Source of the DNA: Actinomycetota bacterium | Lineage (GTDB): Bacteria; Actinomycetota; Thermoleophilia; Gaiellales; Gaiellaceae | Length of the DNA stretch: 64,000 nt | Reading direction: 5' to 3' | NCBI GenBank assembly: GCA_003161615.1 | Contig: PMOB01000032.1 | Coordinates: 55,577-119,576, forward strand | In this document: positions 1-7,934 of the stretch, in pieces | How the letters are laid out: every line of letters starts with the position of its first letter | Position numbering within the stretch: the stretch's first letter is position 1 | The notes under the pieces: generated by a model | Seen by the model: only the letters and a program-made list of their open reading frames with translations | The model's database searches: none | Told to the model about the DNA's origin: nothing | Translations under genes and position numbers: made by a program

Positions 1-780
1 TGCTACACGATCTACGCAGAGCTGCAGGGCGACTCGGTGCACGTGGACAAGGAGCTCTGGGGCGACACGTTCCGTGCGGCGCCGCGGCTGACGCCGCTGG
101 AGGCGCGCGCGATCAGGCTCGCGCTCGAGTACGTCGGCCCGATGATCGCCGCCGACGCGCACTCGCCGCTCACACGCGTCCGCAAGAAGCTCGAGGAGAC
201 GTTCGGCCAGTTCGACCTCGAGCGGAGCCCTTCGCCGCACGTCGGCAGCGAGGAGGTCGATCTCGTCTCCAAGTTCGCCCGCGCGATGCGCGAGCACCGG
301 CTCGTGGAGATCGAGTACCAGAAGGAGGCCGACTCGGAGCCGTCGACGCGGCTCGTCGAGCCGTACTCGCTCGAGCGGCAGCTGCCCAACTGGTACGTCC
401 ACACCTGGGACAGGACGAGCGAAGGTGCGCGCTCCTTCCGCCTCGACCGGATGCGCAGCGCGAACGTGACGAAAGAGAAATTCGAGCCCCGCGAGGGATT
501 CGAGCCGACGCGCCTCCGCGACGCGCGGACGGTGAAGCTCCTCTACGACAAGACGATCGCGCGGTACGCCGTCGAACGCGGCGCGCGGCCGCTCGCCGAC
601 GGGACAGCCTTGCGCGAGGTGCCGGTCGGAAGCGACGAGTGGCTCGAGGGCGAGGTGCTCGCGCTCCGCGGCGAAGCCGTCCTCCTCGCGCCGGCAGAGC
701 TACGAAAAGCGGTCGCCGCGCGAGCGAAGGCGCTCGCCAAGGAGCTCGGCGTCGAGCGGCTCCGCGCGCCCGCCGCGTAG
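1..780 (+). CDS. WYL-domain transcriptional regulator, PafB/PafC type (5' end cut off)
   Basis: The frame is open from the first base, so the N-terminus lies outside the window. About 259 residues are visible. The middle carries a WYL-type domain: a stretch reading VEIEYQKEAD, then EPYSLERQLPNWYVHTWD and a FRLDRM segment, which matches the ligand-sensing core of PafB/PafC proteins. A helix-turn-helix would normally precede it. In this family such proteins act as DNA-damage-linked or single-stranded-nucleic-acid-sensing regulators, often in tandem pairs near the proteasome accessory genes; which one this is cannot be told from a fragment. It ends with TAG four bases before the convergent lipoprotein gene. 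Confidence 0.8.
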   Translation, partial: CYTIYAELQGDSVHVDKELWGDTFRAAPRLTPLEARAIRLALEYVGPMIAADAHSPLTRVRKKLEETFGQFDLERSPSPHVGSEEVDLVSKFARAMREHRLVEIEYQKEADSEPSTRLVEPYSLERQLPNWYVHTWDRTSEGARSFRLDRMRSANVTKEKFEPREGFEPTRLRDARTVKLLYDKTIARYAVERGARPLADGTALREVPVGSDEWLEGEVLALRGEAVLLAPAELRKAVAARAKALAKELGVERLRAPAA

Positions 781-783
781 GCG

Positions 784-1236
784 CTAGCCGAGCGAGAGGC
801 GAAGGCCCGGGCCGAGCGCACCGGTATCGACGTGTCCGCCGATTCCGAAGTCGAGCCCGCTGAGGGTCTTGCGGTCGAGGACGAAGGTCATGACGCTGCC
901 GCGCGGAGGCGCGTGGCCCGGCGGGCCGCTGCAGGACGAGCAGACAAACCGGCCCTGGACGACAACGAGGTAGACCGGCTGGCTGCCGGGGACCCCGGAA
1001 CCGGCTCCGGCGGCGATGTTCGCCTCGTGCCGCCGGCTCGCATAGACCCAGGCGCTTGACGGTTGAGCGTCGCCATCGGCCCGGGCGTTGCTCTTCACGA
1101 GCGCTTCGATTTTCGCGACCTTCTTCGCGTCGAGTCCGGGCAAGGAACTCGACGACGAGCTCGCGACGTGGCCGCCGCCGCAGCCTGCAGCGATCGTGGC
1201 GAGGACGAAGCCGAGAATGAGTGCGCGCTTCGTCAT
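784..1236 (-). CDS. Putative lipoprotein, unknown function
   Basis: 150 residues with a short basic N-terminus, a hydrophobic stretch and the lipobox ATIAAGC followed by a Gly/Ser-rich tether, so it should be lipidated and held outside the membrane. The rest contains a CSSCSGPPG segment (a possible disulfide or metal pair) and no domain I recognise. It lies directly downstream (34 bases) of the histidine kinase gene on the same strand and could be cotranscribed with it. Function unknown. Confidence 0.6.
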   Translation of the reverse strand: MTKRALILGFVLATIAAGCGGGHVASSSSSSLPGLDAKKVAKIEALVKSNARADGDAQPSSAWVYASRRHEANIAAGAGSGVPGSQPVYLVVVQGRFVCSSCSGPPGHAPPRGSVMTFVLDRKTLSGLDFGIGGHVDTGALGPGLRLSLG

Positions 1237-1270
1237 CTCGCAGAGAGTACGACGCCGACCCGCCGAATCG

Positions 1271-3034
1271 TCACCCGCCGGCGGGCAGCGTGACGACGAA
1301 GGTCGCTCCCTCCCGCGGGACGGAGTTGACCTCGAGCGTGCCGCCGTGCGCCTCTGCGATCGAGCGCGCGATGAACAGTCCCAGGCCCGACCCCGGCTTC
1401 GAGCCGCCCGGCACCTCCGCCCGGCCGAACTTCTCGAAGATCCGCGTCTGGTGCTCGAGCGGGATCCCTGGCCCGTCGTCGTGCACCGAGATCCGCACCA
1501 CCCCGTCGGATGCCGAGGCGCCGACCTCCACCTCCCCGGCCTCGGGCGAGTACTTCACCGCGTTGTCGATCAGGTTGCCAAGCACCTGCCGGAGCCGGGC
1601 GCGGTCGCCGCGGATCTCCGGCAGCGTCCCGTTCACGGCAGCGACGACCCTCACGTCCTGCTGCGTCAGTCCGGCCAGCTCGACCGCGTCCGCGACCAGC
1701 CGTGCCAGATCGACCTGCTCGAAGCGGTAGCTGAACGTCCCGGCCTCGAGCCGCGAGGTGTCGAGGACGTCTCCGACGAGCGCCGCCAGCCGGTCGGTCT
1801 CGTCGGCGATCAGCGCGAGGAACGACTCCCTCTGCGGCGCCGAAAGCATCCGCCAGCGTTCCTGCAGAGTCCGCGCCGCCCCGATCACCGCCGCCATCGG
1901 GCTCCGCAGCTCGTGGGAGACGAGCGAGACGAAGTCGGCGCGCAGGGCCGAAAGCCGCGCGAGCTCCTCGACGCGCCGCCGCTCGGACTCGTACGAGCGG
2001 ATGTTCTGCACCGCGGTCGCGACGAGGCGGCCGAGCAGCGCGACGAGCTCGATCTCGTCGTCCGTGAACGCGTCGGGAAGGTCGCGCGAGAGGGTCAACA
2101 TCCCGATCGGACGCGCGCCGAGCAGGAGCGGCGCAACGAGCTCGCTGCGCAGGCCTAGCTTGAGCAGCAGATCGTCCTCGGGGTACTCGCGCTGCTCGAG
2201 ATCGCGCCGGACGACGATCCGGCCCTGCAGCACCTGCTCGAGCACCGAGCCCTCGAGCGGGCCGGCATTGCCCGGCGGGAAGATCTCCTCCGCCCCCGCT
2301 CCGGCGGTGGCCATCGTCGTGGCCGTGTCGCCCTCGACGAGGACGATCGCCGTCCGCGCGAACGGGACGAGCCCGCGCAGCTCGCGGATGAAGGCGCCGA
2401 ATGCCTCCGCGAGCTCGAGCGACGAGGCGAGAGCACGTGCGACGCGGTTCGCGGCCTCGAGCACATCGGCACGGTGACCGAGCTCGTCGCGCAGGCGCTC
2501 GGCCTCGGCGGCCCGCGCCATGGCGATCTGCCGCTCGGCGGCCAGGCTGTTGCGGAGCCGGCCGATGACGAGACCGAAGAGGAGCCCGACGAGCACGCGG
2601 GACGGAATCGTGTGCCACGTGAACCCAGGCCCGAGCGCGTCGACGACAAACGTCGCGCCGACCATGCCGATCGCCGCCGAGATCCCGCCGACGATCCCGA
2701 AGCGGAGCGCCGCCTCGGCGATCGGGACGAGGTAGAGGAAGCGGTACGGCTGGCCGACCTGGTACGAGAAGACTGCGACAAAGCCGATCCCAACGAGCGC
2801 GTCGCAGACGATGAGCAGCGCCCGCGCCCGGCCGCGCGCGACACTGTCGAGCATGACCTGCGTCAGCGCCGCCGAGACGACCGTCACGATCGCGAAGAAG
2901 CCGACGACCACCCACGCCCACGGCGTGTAGGACGGCGGGAAGCTCGTCAGCGCGACCGTGATCACCGCGACGACGACGAGCGCGACCCGCATCAGAACGA
3001 GCCACTCGCCTTGTCTCCTGGGTGTCCAGATCAC
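1271..3034 (-). CDS. Membrane sensor histidine kinase with GAF domain
   Basis: About 587 residues from GTG at 3034; an ATG at 2992 would give 573. GTG is preferred because GGAG lies four bases upstream; the ATG lacks a well-placed site. In ATG numbering, residues 1-145 form four or five membrane segments, 150-190 a coiled linker and 190-335 a GAF-type sensor. The kinase core follows: H-box SLVSHELRSP (His360), N-box LGNLIDNAVKYS, G1 DDGPGIP and G2 GSGLGLF. It should autophosphorylate and pass phosphate to a response regulator, but none is encoded in the window, so it is an orphan here. The gene starts 17 bases after queG ends. The signal is unknown. Confidence 0.85.
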   Translation of the reverse strand: MIWTPRRQGEWLVLMRVALVVVAVITVALTSFPPSYTPWAWVVVGFFAIVTVVSAALTQVMLDSVARGRARALLIVCDALVGIGFVAVFSYQVGQPYRFLYLVPIAEAALRFGIVGGISAAIGMVGATFVVDALGPGFTWHTIPSRVLVGLLFGLVIGRLRNSLAAERQIAMARAAEAERLRDELGHRADVLEAANRVARALASSLELAEAFGAFIRELRGLVPFARTAIVLVEGDTATTMATAGAGAEEIFPPGNAGPLEGSVLEQVLQGRIVVRRDLEQREYPEDDLLLKLGLRSELVAPLLLGARPIGMLTLSRDLPDAFTDDEIELVALLGRLVATAVQNIRSYESERRRVEELARLSALRADFVSLVSHELRSPMAAVIGAARTLQERWRMLSAPQRESFLALIADETDRLAALVGDVLDTSRLEAGTFSYRFEQVDLARLVADAVELAGLTQQDVRVVAAVNGTLPEIRGDRARLRQVLGNLIDNAVKYSPEAGEVEVGASASDGVVRISVHDDGPGIPLEHQTRIFEKFGRAEVPGGSKPGSGLGLFIARSIAEAHGGTLEVNSVPREGATFVVTLPAGG

Positions 3035-3050
3035 GCTTCTCCAGCCGTTG

Positions 3051-3965
3051 CTAGGCATCGTTCGCCGCCGCAATCCGCGCATTCCGCTGCAAGAACCGGC
3101 CGTCGTTCCGTGGCACGTAGAGGCGATCGAACTCGCGCCGCAGCTCGTCCGGGTCGCTCCGCAGCCAGTCGACGAGCGAGACGTGCGGGGTCGCGTCCGG
3201 GGGCAGAGGCTCGCCGGCCCGCCGCTTCTCGACGCCGCGATTCCAGGGGCAGACGTCCTGGCAGATGTCGCAGCCGTAGACCTGCACACCCATCCTCGCC
3301 TCGTACTCCTCCGGTATCGCGCGCTCCGACTGCGACCAGTATGAGAGACAGCGCGTCGAGTCGAGCACTCCGGGCTCGTCGAGCGCTCCCGTCGGACAGG
3401 CGTCGATGCAGAGACGGCACTCACCACAGTCGGCAGCGAAGGGCGGCGTCGGCTCGAGCACAACGTCGGTGATGAGCGTCCCGAGCACGACCCAGGAACC
3501 GTGCCGGCGCGTGATCAGCAGCGTGTTCTTGCCGTAGAAGCCGACGCCGCTGCGCGCGGCCCCTTCGCGGTCGACGTGCTGGTTCGCGTCGACGAGGACG
3601 CGGTAGCTCCCGCCCCCCTCTCGATGACATATCCGCCGTCCGAGTTCGTCGAGCTTGTCCCGCAGAACGGCGTACGCATCGAACCACGTGTAGCGCGGCA
3701 GACGGCCGTGTCCGGCCGGACGCTCCGGCTCCGGCAGCCAGTAGCAGAGCCCCGCCGAGACGACGGTGCGCGCGCCAGGCAGGAGCGTCTCCGGATGGCA
3801 CGACTCCTCCGGACGCGCCATCGTGAAGCGCATGTCGGCGAAGAGGCCGCGAGCGCGTCGCTCGCGAATGTGGCGCTCGGTCTCGGCGTACGGCTCGGCC
3901 GGCGCTGCGCCGATCGCGTCGAGCCCGAGCTCGCGGGCGAGCGTCTGGAGTTCCGCACCGGTCAC
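3051..3965 (-). CDS. queG: Epoxyqueuosine reductase QueG
   Basis: 304 residues. QueG uses cobalamin and two [4Fe-4S] clusters to reduce epoxyqueuosine to queuosine in tRNA. The cysteines are in place: CGECRLCIDACP (Cys180/183/186/190), Cys206, and CDICQDVCPWN (Cys232/235/239). The conserved GFYGKNTLLI segment near 142-151 matches the substrate/cobalamin region. It is shorter than the 350-390 residue QueG proteins that carry C-terminal HEAT repeats, so the tail is missing, as in several Actinomycetota. No other queuosine genes are in the window. It is divergent from the oxidoreductase gene, with 17 bases between starts. Confidence 0.9.
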   Translation of the reverse strand: MTGAELQTLARELGLDAIGAAPAEPYAETERHIRERRARGLFADMRFTMARPEESCHPETLLPGARTVVSAGLCYWLPEPERPAGHGRLPRYTWFDAYAVLRDKLDELGRRICHREGGGSYRVLVDANQHVDREGAARSGVGFYGKNTLLITRRHGSWVVLGTLITDVVLEPTPPFAADCGECRLCIDACPTGALDEPGVLDSTRCLSYWSQSERAIPEEYEARMGVQVYGCDICQDVCPWNRGVEKRRAGEPLPPDATPHVSLVDWLRSDPDELRREFDRLYVPRNDGRFLQRNARIAAANDA

Positions 3966-3982
3966 GCCGATAGTCTGCCGCG

Positions 3983-4966
3983 GTGCGCGCGGTGCGGATC
4001 CACGAGGACGGCGGCCCCGAGGTGCTCGTGCTCGAAGAGGTTCCCGATCCGGAGCCCGCTGCGGGCGAAGTGCTCGTCCGCCTGAAGGCCTCCGCGCTCA
4101 ATCACCTCGACGTCTGGATCCGTAAAGGGATGCCCTCCGTCCCGAAGCCCCGGATCCTCGGCGCCGACGGAGCAGGCGTCGTTGAGGCGCTCGGTGAGGG
4201 AGTGAGCGGCTTCGAGCTCGGGGAGCGCGTCGTCCTCAACCCCGGCATCGAGACCCCGCGCGGCATCCACGTGATCGGCGAGCACGCGGACGGGACAAAC
4301 GCCGAGCTGATCGCGGTGCCGGCGACGAACGTCCACCCCATCCCCGACGGCCTCAGCTTCGAGGAGGCCGCCGCCTTCCCGCTCGTCTTCGAGACGGCGT
4401 ACCGGATGCTCGTGACGCGGGCGCGGCTGCGGGAGGGCGAGTGGGTGCTCGCGTGGGGAATCGGCAGCGGCGTCTCGACCGCGACGCTCGCGATCGCGAA
4501 GGCGCTCGGCGCGCGCGTCATCGTCACCTCTTCGAGCGACGCGAAGCTCGAGCGCGCGCGCGAGCTCGGCGCCGACGTGACACTCAACCACGCGACCGAC
4601 GACGTGAAGGCGGCCGTCAAGGAGGCAACCGGCGGCCACGGCGTCGACATCGTCGTCGAACATGTCGGCGAGGCGACGTGGCGGACGTCCCTCGACGTCG
4701 CGGCGCAGGGCGGCCGGATCACGGTCTGTGGCGCGACGAGCGGCCCGAACCCGCCGGCACAGCTGCACCGCATCTGGTGGAAGCAGCTCTCGATCCTCGG
4801 CTCGACCATGGGGACGGGCGAGGACTTCGCGGGCGCCTACGAGCTCGTCGCAAGCGGCCGCGCGCTGCCCGTCGTCGACCAGGTCTTCCCGCTCGAGGAG
4901 ATCCGGGCTGCGCACGAGCGCATGGAGGCCGGCGAGCAGCTGGGCAAGATCGTCCTGGCGATCTAG
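3983..4966 (+). CDS. MDR-superfamily NAD(P)-dependent alcohol dehydrogenase / quinone reductase-like
   Basis: 327 residues from GTG. The N-terminal GroES-like fold reads GEVLVRLKASALNHLDVWIRKG and GADGAGVV; the Rossmann region is GIGSGVSTATLAIAKALGARVIVT, followed by GADVTLNH and DIVVEHVG. The sequence aligns with zinc-dependent MDR alcohol dehydrogenases of the NHLDVW subgroup. However, where those carry a four-cysteine structural-zinc lobe after NPGI, this protein has only a short ETPRGIHVIGEHADG link with no cysteines. It probably lacks structural zinc. The substrate is unknown. Its stop codon sits in a palindrome shared with the convergent gene. Confidence 0.8.
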   Translation: MRAVRIHEDGGPEVLVLEEVPDPEPAAGEVLVRLKASALNHLDVWIRKGMPSVPKPRILGADGAGVVEALGEGVSGFELGERVVLNPGIETPRGIHVIGEHADGTNAELIAVPATNVHPIPDGLSFEEAAAFPLVFETAYRMLVTRARLREGEWVLAWGIGSGVSTATLAIAKALGARVIVTSSSDAKLERARELGADVTLNHATDDVKAAVKEATGGHGVDIVVEHVGEATWRTSLDVAAQGGRITVCGATSGPNPPAQLHRIWWKQLSILGSTMGTGEDFAGAYELVASGRALPVVDQVFPLEEIRAAHERMEAGEQLGKIVLAI

Positions 4967-4975
4967 ATCTAGATC
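4960..4975. repeat. 16-base perfect palindrome holding both convergent stop codons
   Basis: GATCTAGATCTAGATC is its own reverse complement. The plus-strand TAG (4964-4966) and the minus-strand TAG (4969-4971) both lie inside it, two bases apart. It could serve as a minimal symmetrical transcript end, but it lacks a GC-rich stem and a T tract, so a terminator role is only a guess. Confidence 0.7.
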
Positions 4976-6198
4976 TTGCCGCGGGCGAGGTCGATCAGGC
5001 GCCCGAGGACGCGGGTGTCCTGGCGGAGGCCGTTGTGCTCGTACTCGTTCGTCAGCCACGGCCGCAGGCCCTTGATCCGGGCGGCGGTCTCCTCCGAGAA
5101 CTTCCGGTCGACGTACATGTCCTCGGCGTAGATCGCCGCGGCAGCCGGCACCTCGTTCGCCTCGAGGCGCGCACCGTCGTACAGCACCGGCCACTCGTGC
5201 TGTGCGAGGAGCTCGGCGGCTTCGCGGAGCGGCGCGAGCGCGCCGTAGTCGGAGAACATCCACGAGTAGACCATCTCGCCGGTGAAGAGCTCCGGGCTGG
5301 ACGCGAACTCGTCGGGCAGCTCGCGCTCGGCCGCCCAGTTCGTCACGCAGCCGTCGGCGTAGCAGGCCTCGTGGACGATCGCGTACAGCGGGTGGCGCGC
5401 GAAGCCCGTGTCGTCTTCGACCTCGTGGAGGAACACCGGCGAGTCAGGCGGGAAGTCGAGCAAGTAATGGAGGCGCTCGGCGCCGTCGCTCATCCCGAGC
5501 ATCGAGCCGAGCTGCCGGAAGCGCCGCGAGGTCAGTAGGTCGCCCGAAGGGAGACGCAACTCTCCGGCGGCGAGCCGCTCGTGCAGCGCGCGCACCTTGT
5601 CGAGATCCTCCGGATACCGCTCGTAGAAGCAGCGGTTGCGCTCGCGCAGCGTGATGTACGTGGCGCGGTAGACCTCCTCGGTCGGCCGCGCGATCGGCGG
5701 CAGCCCGCCGGTCAGGTACGCCTCGCGCAGGCCGTCTCCGAAGAACGAGAGATACGTGGTCACGCAGAAGCCGCCGAAGCTCTGGCCGAGCACGCTCCAG
5801 CGCTCGACGCCGAGCTCCTGCCGGATCGCCTCGGCGTCGCGCACGATCGAGTCGGCGCGGAAATGGAGGAGGTAGGCGTATTGCTCCTGCGGAGACATTC
5901 CCTCGAGCTGTCCGACGGGAGTCGAGCGTCCGGTGCCGCGCTGGTCGAGGAAGAGGACGCGATAGTCCTCGAGCGCCCGCGACAGCCAGCCCGGCGTGCT
6001 CGGTGTCACCGGGCGCGGCGCGTGCGAGCCCGGCCCGCCCTGGAGGAACACGAGGAACGGCCTGTCCGTGCCCTTCTCTGCCGCGACCTCGCGCGCGAAG
6101 ACGCCGATCGCAGGCCCGGCGGGATTCGCATGGTCGAGCGGCAGTGAGAACTCGTGATCGGTGATCACGAGCCCGTGGATCTCTCGCGTGATGGACAT
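4969..6198 (-). CDS. Alpha/beta hydrolase, proline iminopeptidase-like (peptidase S33)
   Basis: 409 residues from ATG at 6198 (MSITREIHG); the reading frame runs further upstream, but that part is low-complexity. The fold markers are FLQGGPGSH (oxyanion region), FLDQRGTGRS and the nucleophile elbow GQSFGG, typical of prolyl aminopeptidase (family S33), which releases N-terminal proline from peptides. No signal peptide is seen, so it is probably cytoplasmic. The acidic and histidine triad members should lie near the C-terminus (WLTNEYEHNGLRQDTRV holds a candidate His). The 184 bases upstream, to 6382, are GC-rich with repeated GAGCGAGCGACG-like words and no gene. Confidence 0.8.
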   Translation of the reverse strand: MSITREIHGLVITDHEFSLPLDHANPAGPAIGVFAREVAAEKGTDRPFLVFLQGGPGSHAPRPVTPSTPGWLSRALEDYRVLFLDQRGTGRSTPVGQLEGMSPQEQYAYLLHFRADSIVRDAEAIRQELGVERWSVLGQSFGGFCVTTYLSFFGDGLREAYLTGGLPPIARPTEEVYRATYITLRERNRCFYERYPEDLDKVRALHERLAAGELRLPSGDLLTSRRFRQLGSMLGMSDGAERLHYLLDFPPDSPVFLHEVEDDTGFARHPLYAIVHEACYADGCVTNWAAERELPDEFASSPELFTGEMVYSWMFSDYGALAPLREAAELLAQHEWPVLYDGARLEANEVPAAAAIYAEDMYVDRKFSEETAARIKGLRPWLTNEYEHNGLRQDTRVLGRLIDLARGKI

Positions 6199-6382
6199 TC
6201 TCGGGGAGAGGCTACTAGCCCGTTCCTGGGGCGCCGCTCGCAAGCGGGGCGAGCGAGCGACGCGAAGGACAGTACGTCGGGTACGGCCGAGCGGAGCGAG
6301 CGACGCACCGCGCAGCGAGCGGCGTCAGGCGGCGGCGGAGCCGGGCTCGGCCCGGCGGGAGCCGACGCCGGCCAGGGACGGG

Positions 6383-6682
6383 CTAGCCAAAGCCGAGGAT
6401 GAACTTCGCATCGTCGGACATCTTGTCCGGCGTCCACGGCGGGTCGAACACCAGCTCGAGCTCGACGTTCTCGATCCCCTCGACCTGGCGGATGGCGCTG
6501 TCCATGTCCTGCGCGATGAGTGGCCCGGCCGGGCACCCCATCGAAGTGAGGCTGTACGTCACCCTCGCGGTCGAGTCCACGATCTCCGCCTCGTAGACGA
6601 GACCGAGATCGACGATGTCCATCCCGAGCTCGGGATCCTCGACCGTCCGGAGAATTTCCATGACTTCTTCAGGCGTCGGCAT
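6383..6682 (-). CDS. MIP18/DUF59-family Fe-S assembly protein, SufT-like
   Basis: 99 residues covering one complete DUF59 domain: the N-terminal VMEILRTVEDPELGMDIVDLGLVY and the reactive-cysteine motif TSMGCPAGPLI are both typical. SufT/PaaD-type proteins help build or deliver iron-sulfur clusters. It stands alone here, with no suf genes nearby. QueG, about 2.4 kb away, would be one Fe-S client, but no link is shown by the sequence. Confidence 0.85.
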   Translation of the reverse strand: MPTPEEVMEILRTVEDPELGMDIVDLGLVYEAEIVDSTARVTYSLTSMGCPAGPLIAQDMDSAIRQVEGIENVELELVFDPPWTPDKMSDDAKFILGFG

Positions 6683-6714
6683 GGCGCCAGTGTACGGCCG
6701 CGTACGATTTCGAG

Positions 6715-6831
6715 GTGCTCCTCGGCGCCGGCACCGCGGTTCTCGACGCGATCATCCTCGCCTCGATCGTCGTGCCGATCGGCGGCTTCCTGGTCTTCGC
6801 CTGGTGGTTCCTGCGTCGTCCGGGCGACTAG
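6715..6831 (+). CDS. Possible 38-residue single-span membrane peptide
   Basis: GTG to TAG, 38 codons, opening 32 bases from the divergent SufT-like start. The translation is almost entirely hydrophobic (AVLDAIILASIVVPIGGF, then VFAWWFLRRPGD) and ends with the Arg-rich, positive-inside tail of a small membrane protein. No strong ribosome binding site is visible, and no homologue is known to me. The composition makes it more than a random frame, but expression is unproven. Confidence 0.4.
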   Translation: MLLGAGTAVLDAIILASIVVPIGGFLVFAWWFLRRPGD

Positions 6832-6965
6832 TCGTCGGGTGCCATCGAGAGGGCGAGCCAGACCACGCCCGAGAACCCTCGACTGGGCCAGTGCTCGGGA
6901 ATGTCACCCGAGGGTGAGCGCATCCACGCTTGACGTCAGCGGCTGGTCTCGGTGAAAGTTGGGTC

Positions 6966-7727
6966 ATGCGGCGGCCAGTGGCCTCCATCCTCGTCGCACT
7001 CGTCGTGGCGCTAACGGTCGCGGCATGCGGTGGTGGCAGTCGTGCCTCGGTGCCGGTAAAGCTCACCCTGCTCGTTGTGAGTGAAAGCTGGCCCGGCTAC
7101 GAACACTCCCCCCAGAGAGACGGCGGCCGCGCGCTCTTCCATCTCAAGTGCGATCCGGCCAGCGGCAACGTTGCGGATCCCGCCAAGGCCTGCGCGGCTA
7201 TCGCCGCACAGCCCAGCCTCGTGACGAATCCGAAGCCCTACCGGGTCACTGGCGAAATCACCGGCCCCCCAATCACCGGCTACTTCACTTACTTCACGAT
7301 CACCGGCAGCGTGCACGGGAAGGCCGTCCACTTCAGCGGCCCGGGCATCTGGGGGACGGACGTGCCGCTAGTCGCCAAGCTCGGCCTCGCCAGACGGTAC
7401 GGGAAGCCGGTTGTTCGTCTCGAACCGCGCCGCTACGGCTCCGTTGCAATGAACCACACCCGCAGGTTCGCGCCAGGGATGCTGCGGTCAGGCGACCTCG
7501 TTACCTGCCGAACCGACCACAGCTACAAAGGCCCCCCACTGGCGATGAGCGTCCCGGTCGAACGGGGGAACAGGGAGATGATCTCAACTACACCGGGTCT
7601 GATGGCGATCATCATGCGGGCCGACAGCACAGTCCTCGCCTCCTGCCTCGGCCGCGACCGCATGCCACTCGACAAACGAGGCCGGACCACCGACCCGAAG
7701 AACTGGCCGCCGAAGAGCCTCCGGTAG
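6966..7727 (+). CDS. Lipoprotein with subtilisin-inhibitor-like (SSI) N-terminal domain
   Basis: 253 residues from ATG at 6966. The signal peptide ends in the lipobox LTVAAC, giving a surface lipoprotein. After the tether comes LFHLKCDPASGNVADPAKACAAI, which has the spacing of the first disulfide of Streptomyces subtilisin inhibitors (C-DP-G-P-AC). It is followed by an ITGSVHGKAVHF strand that matches their G-x-W-x-GK-V strand. The second cysteine pair, which braces the reactive-site loop in true inhibitors, is absent, so protease inhibition is doubtful. The C-terminal 110 residues (with one Cys pair, TCRTD and SCLGRD) are unrecognised. Monocistronic. Confidence 0.6.
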   Translation: MRRPVASILVALVVALTVAACGGGSRASVPVKLTLLVVSESWPGYEHSPQRDGGRALFHLKCDPASGNVADPAKACAAIAAQPSLVTNPKPYRVTGEITGPPITGYFTYFTITGSVHGKAVHFSGPGIWGTDVPLVAKLGLARRYGKPVVRLEPRRYGSVAMNHTRRFAPGMLRSGDLVTCRTDHSYKGPPLAMSVPVERGNREMISTTPGLMAIIMRADSTVLASCLGRDRMPLDKRGRTTDPKNWPPKSLR

Positions 7728-7744
7728 AGAGAGATCCCTCGTCA

Positions 7745-7822
7745 CTCTCGCCTGGGCGAGAGGTTCCTCTCACCCGATGCGGCGTTGGGGCGAAACGCCG
7801 GCGGCTAAGCCTACGGCTTAGC
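7745..7822 (+). terminator. Three consecutive hairpins after the lipoprotein gene
   Basis: Perfect inverted repeats follow the stop codon: CTCTCGCC/GGCGAGAG (7745-7762), CGGCGTT/AACGCCG (7780-7800) and GCTAAGCC/GGCTTAGC with a three-base loop (7804-7822). None has a T tract, so a factor-independent stop is uncertain. They lie between convergent genes, a natural site for transcript ends. Confidence 0.5.
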
Positions 7823-7852
7823 TAAAGGCACGTTTCCCGCCACGAGCTTGCC

Positions 7853-7927
7853 GCACGGAGGCGCGGAAGACCGCGCTCTTCCGCGCCGGAGTTCCTCAAT
7901 TCGCGAGCGAAGCGCCAGCTTCGCGAA
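7853..7927 (-). repeat. Dispersed two-hairpin 3'-end element, copy A
   Basis: Reads on the minus strand, starting 7 bases after the stop of the GlpX-like gene. Hairpin I is GCGAAGC/GCTTCGC (7907-7924). A conserved GGAACT link follows, then hairpin II with an 11-pair perfect stem (7860-7887) and the six-base loop GCGCGG, ending in CTCCGTGC. The same order and spacing recur at 14432-14509 and 14799-14875. Likely an RNA element acting at transcript ends. Confidence 0.8.
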
Positions 7928-7934
7928 CGCAGGA

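Noticed and set aside
1233-3005. Long alternative minus-strand frame across the histidine kinase
   Set aside because: The kinase motifs are in the other frame; this one is Arg/Ala-rich and lacks any domain.
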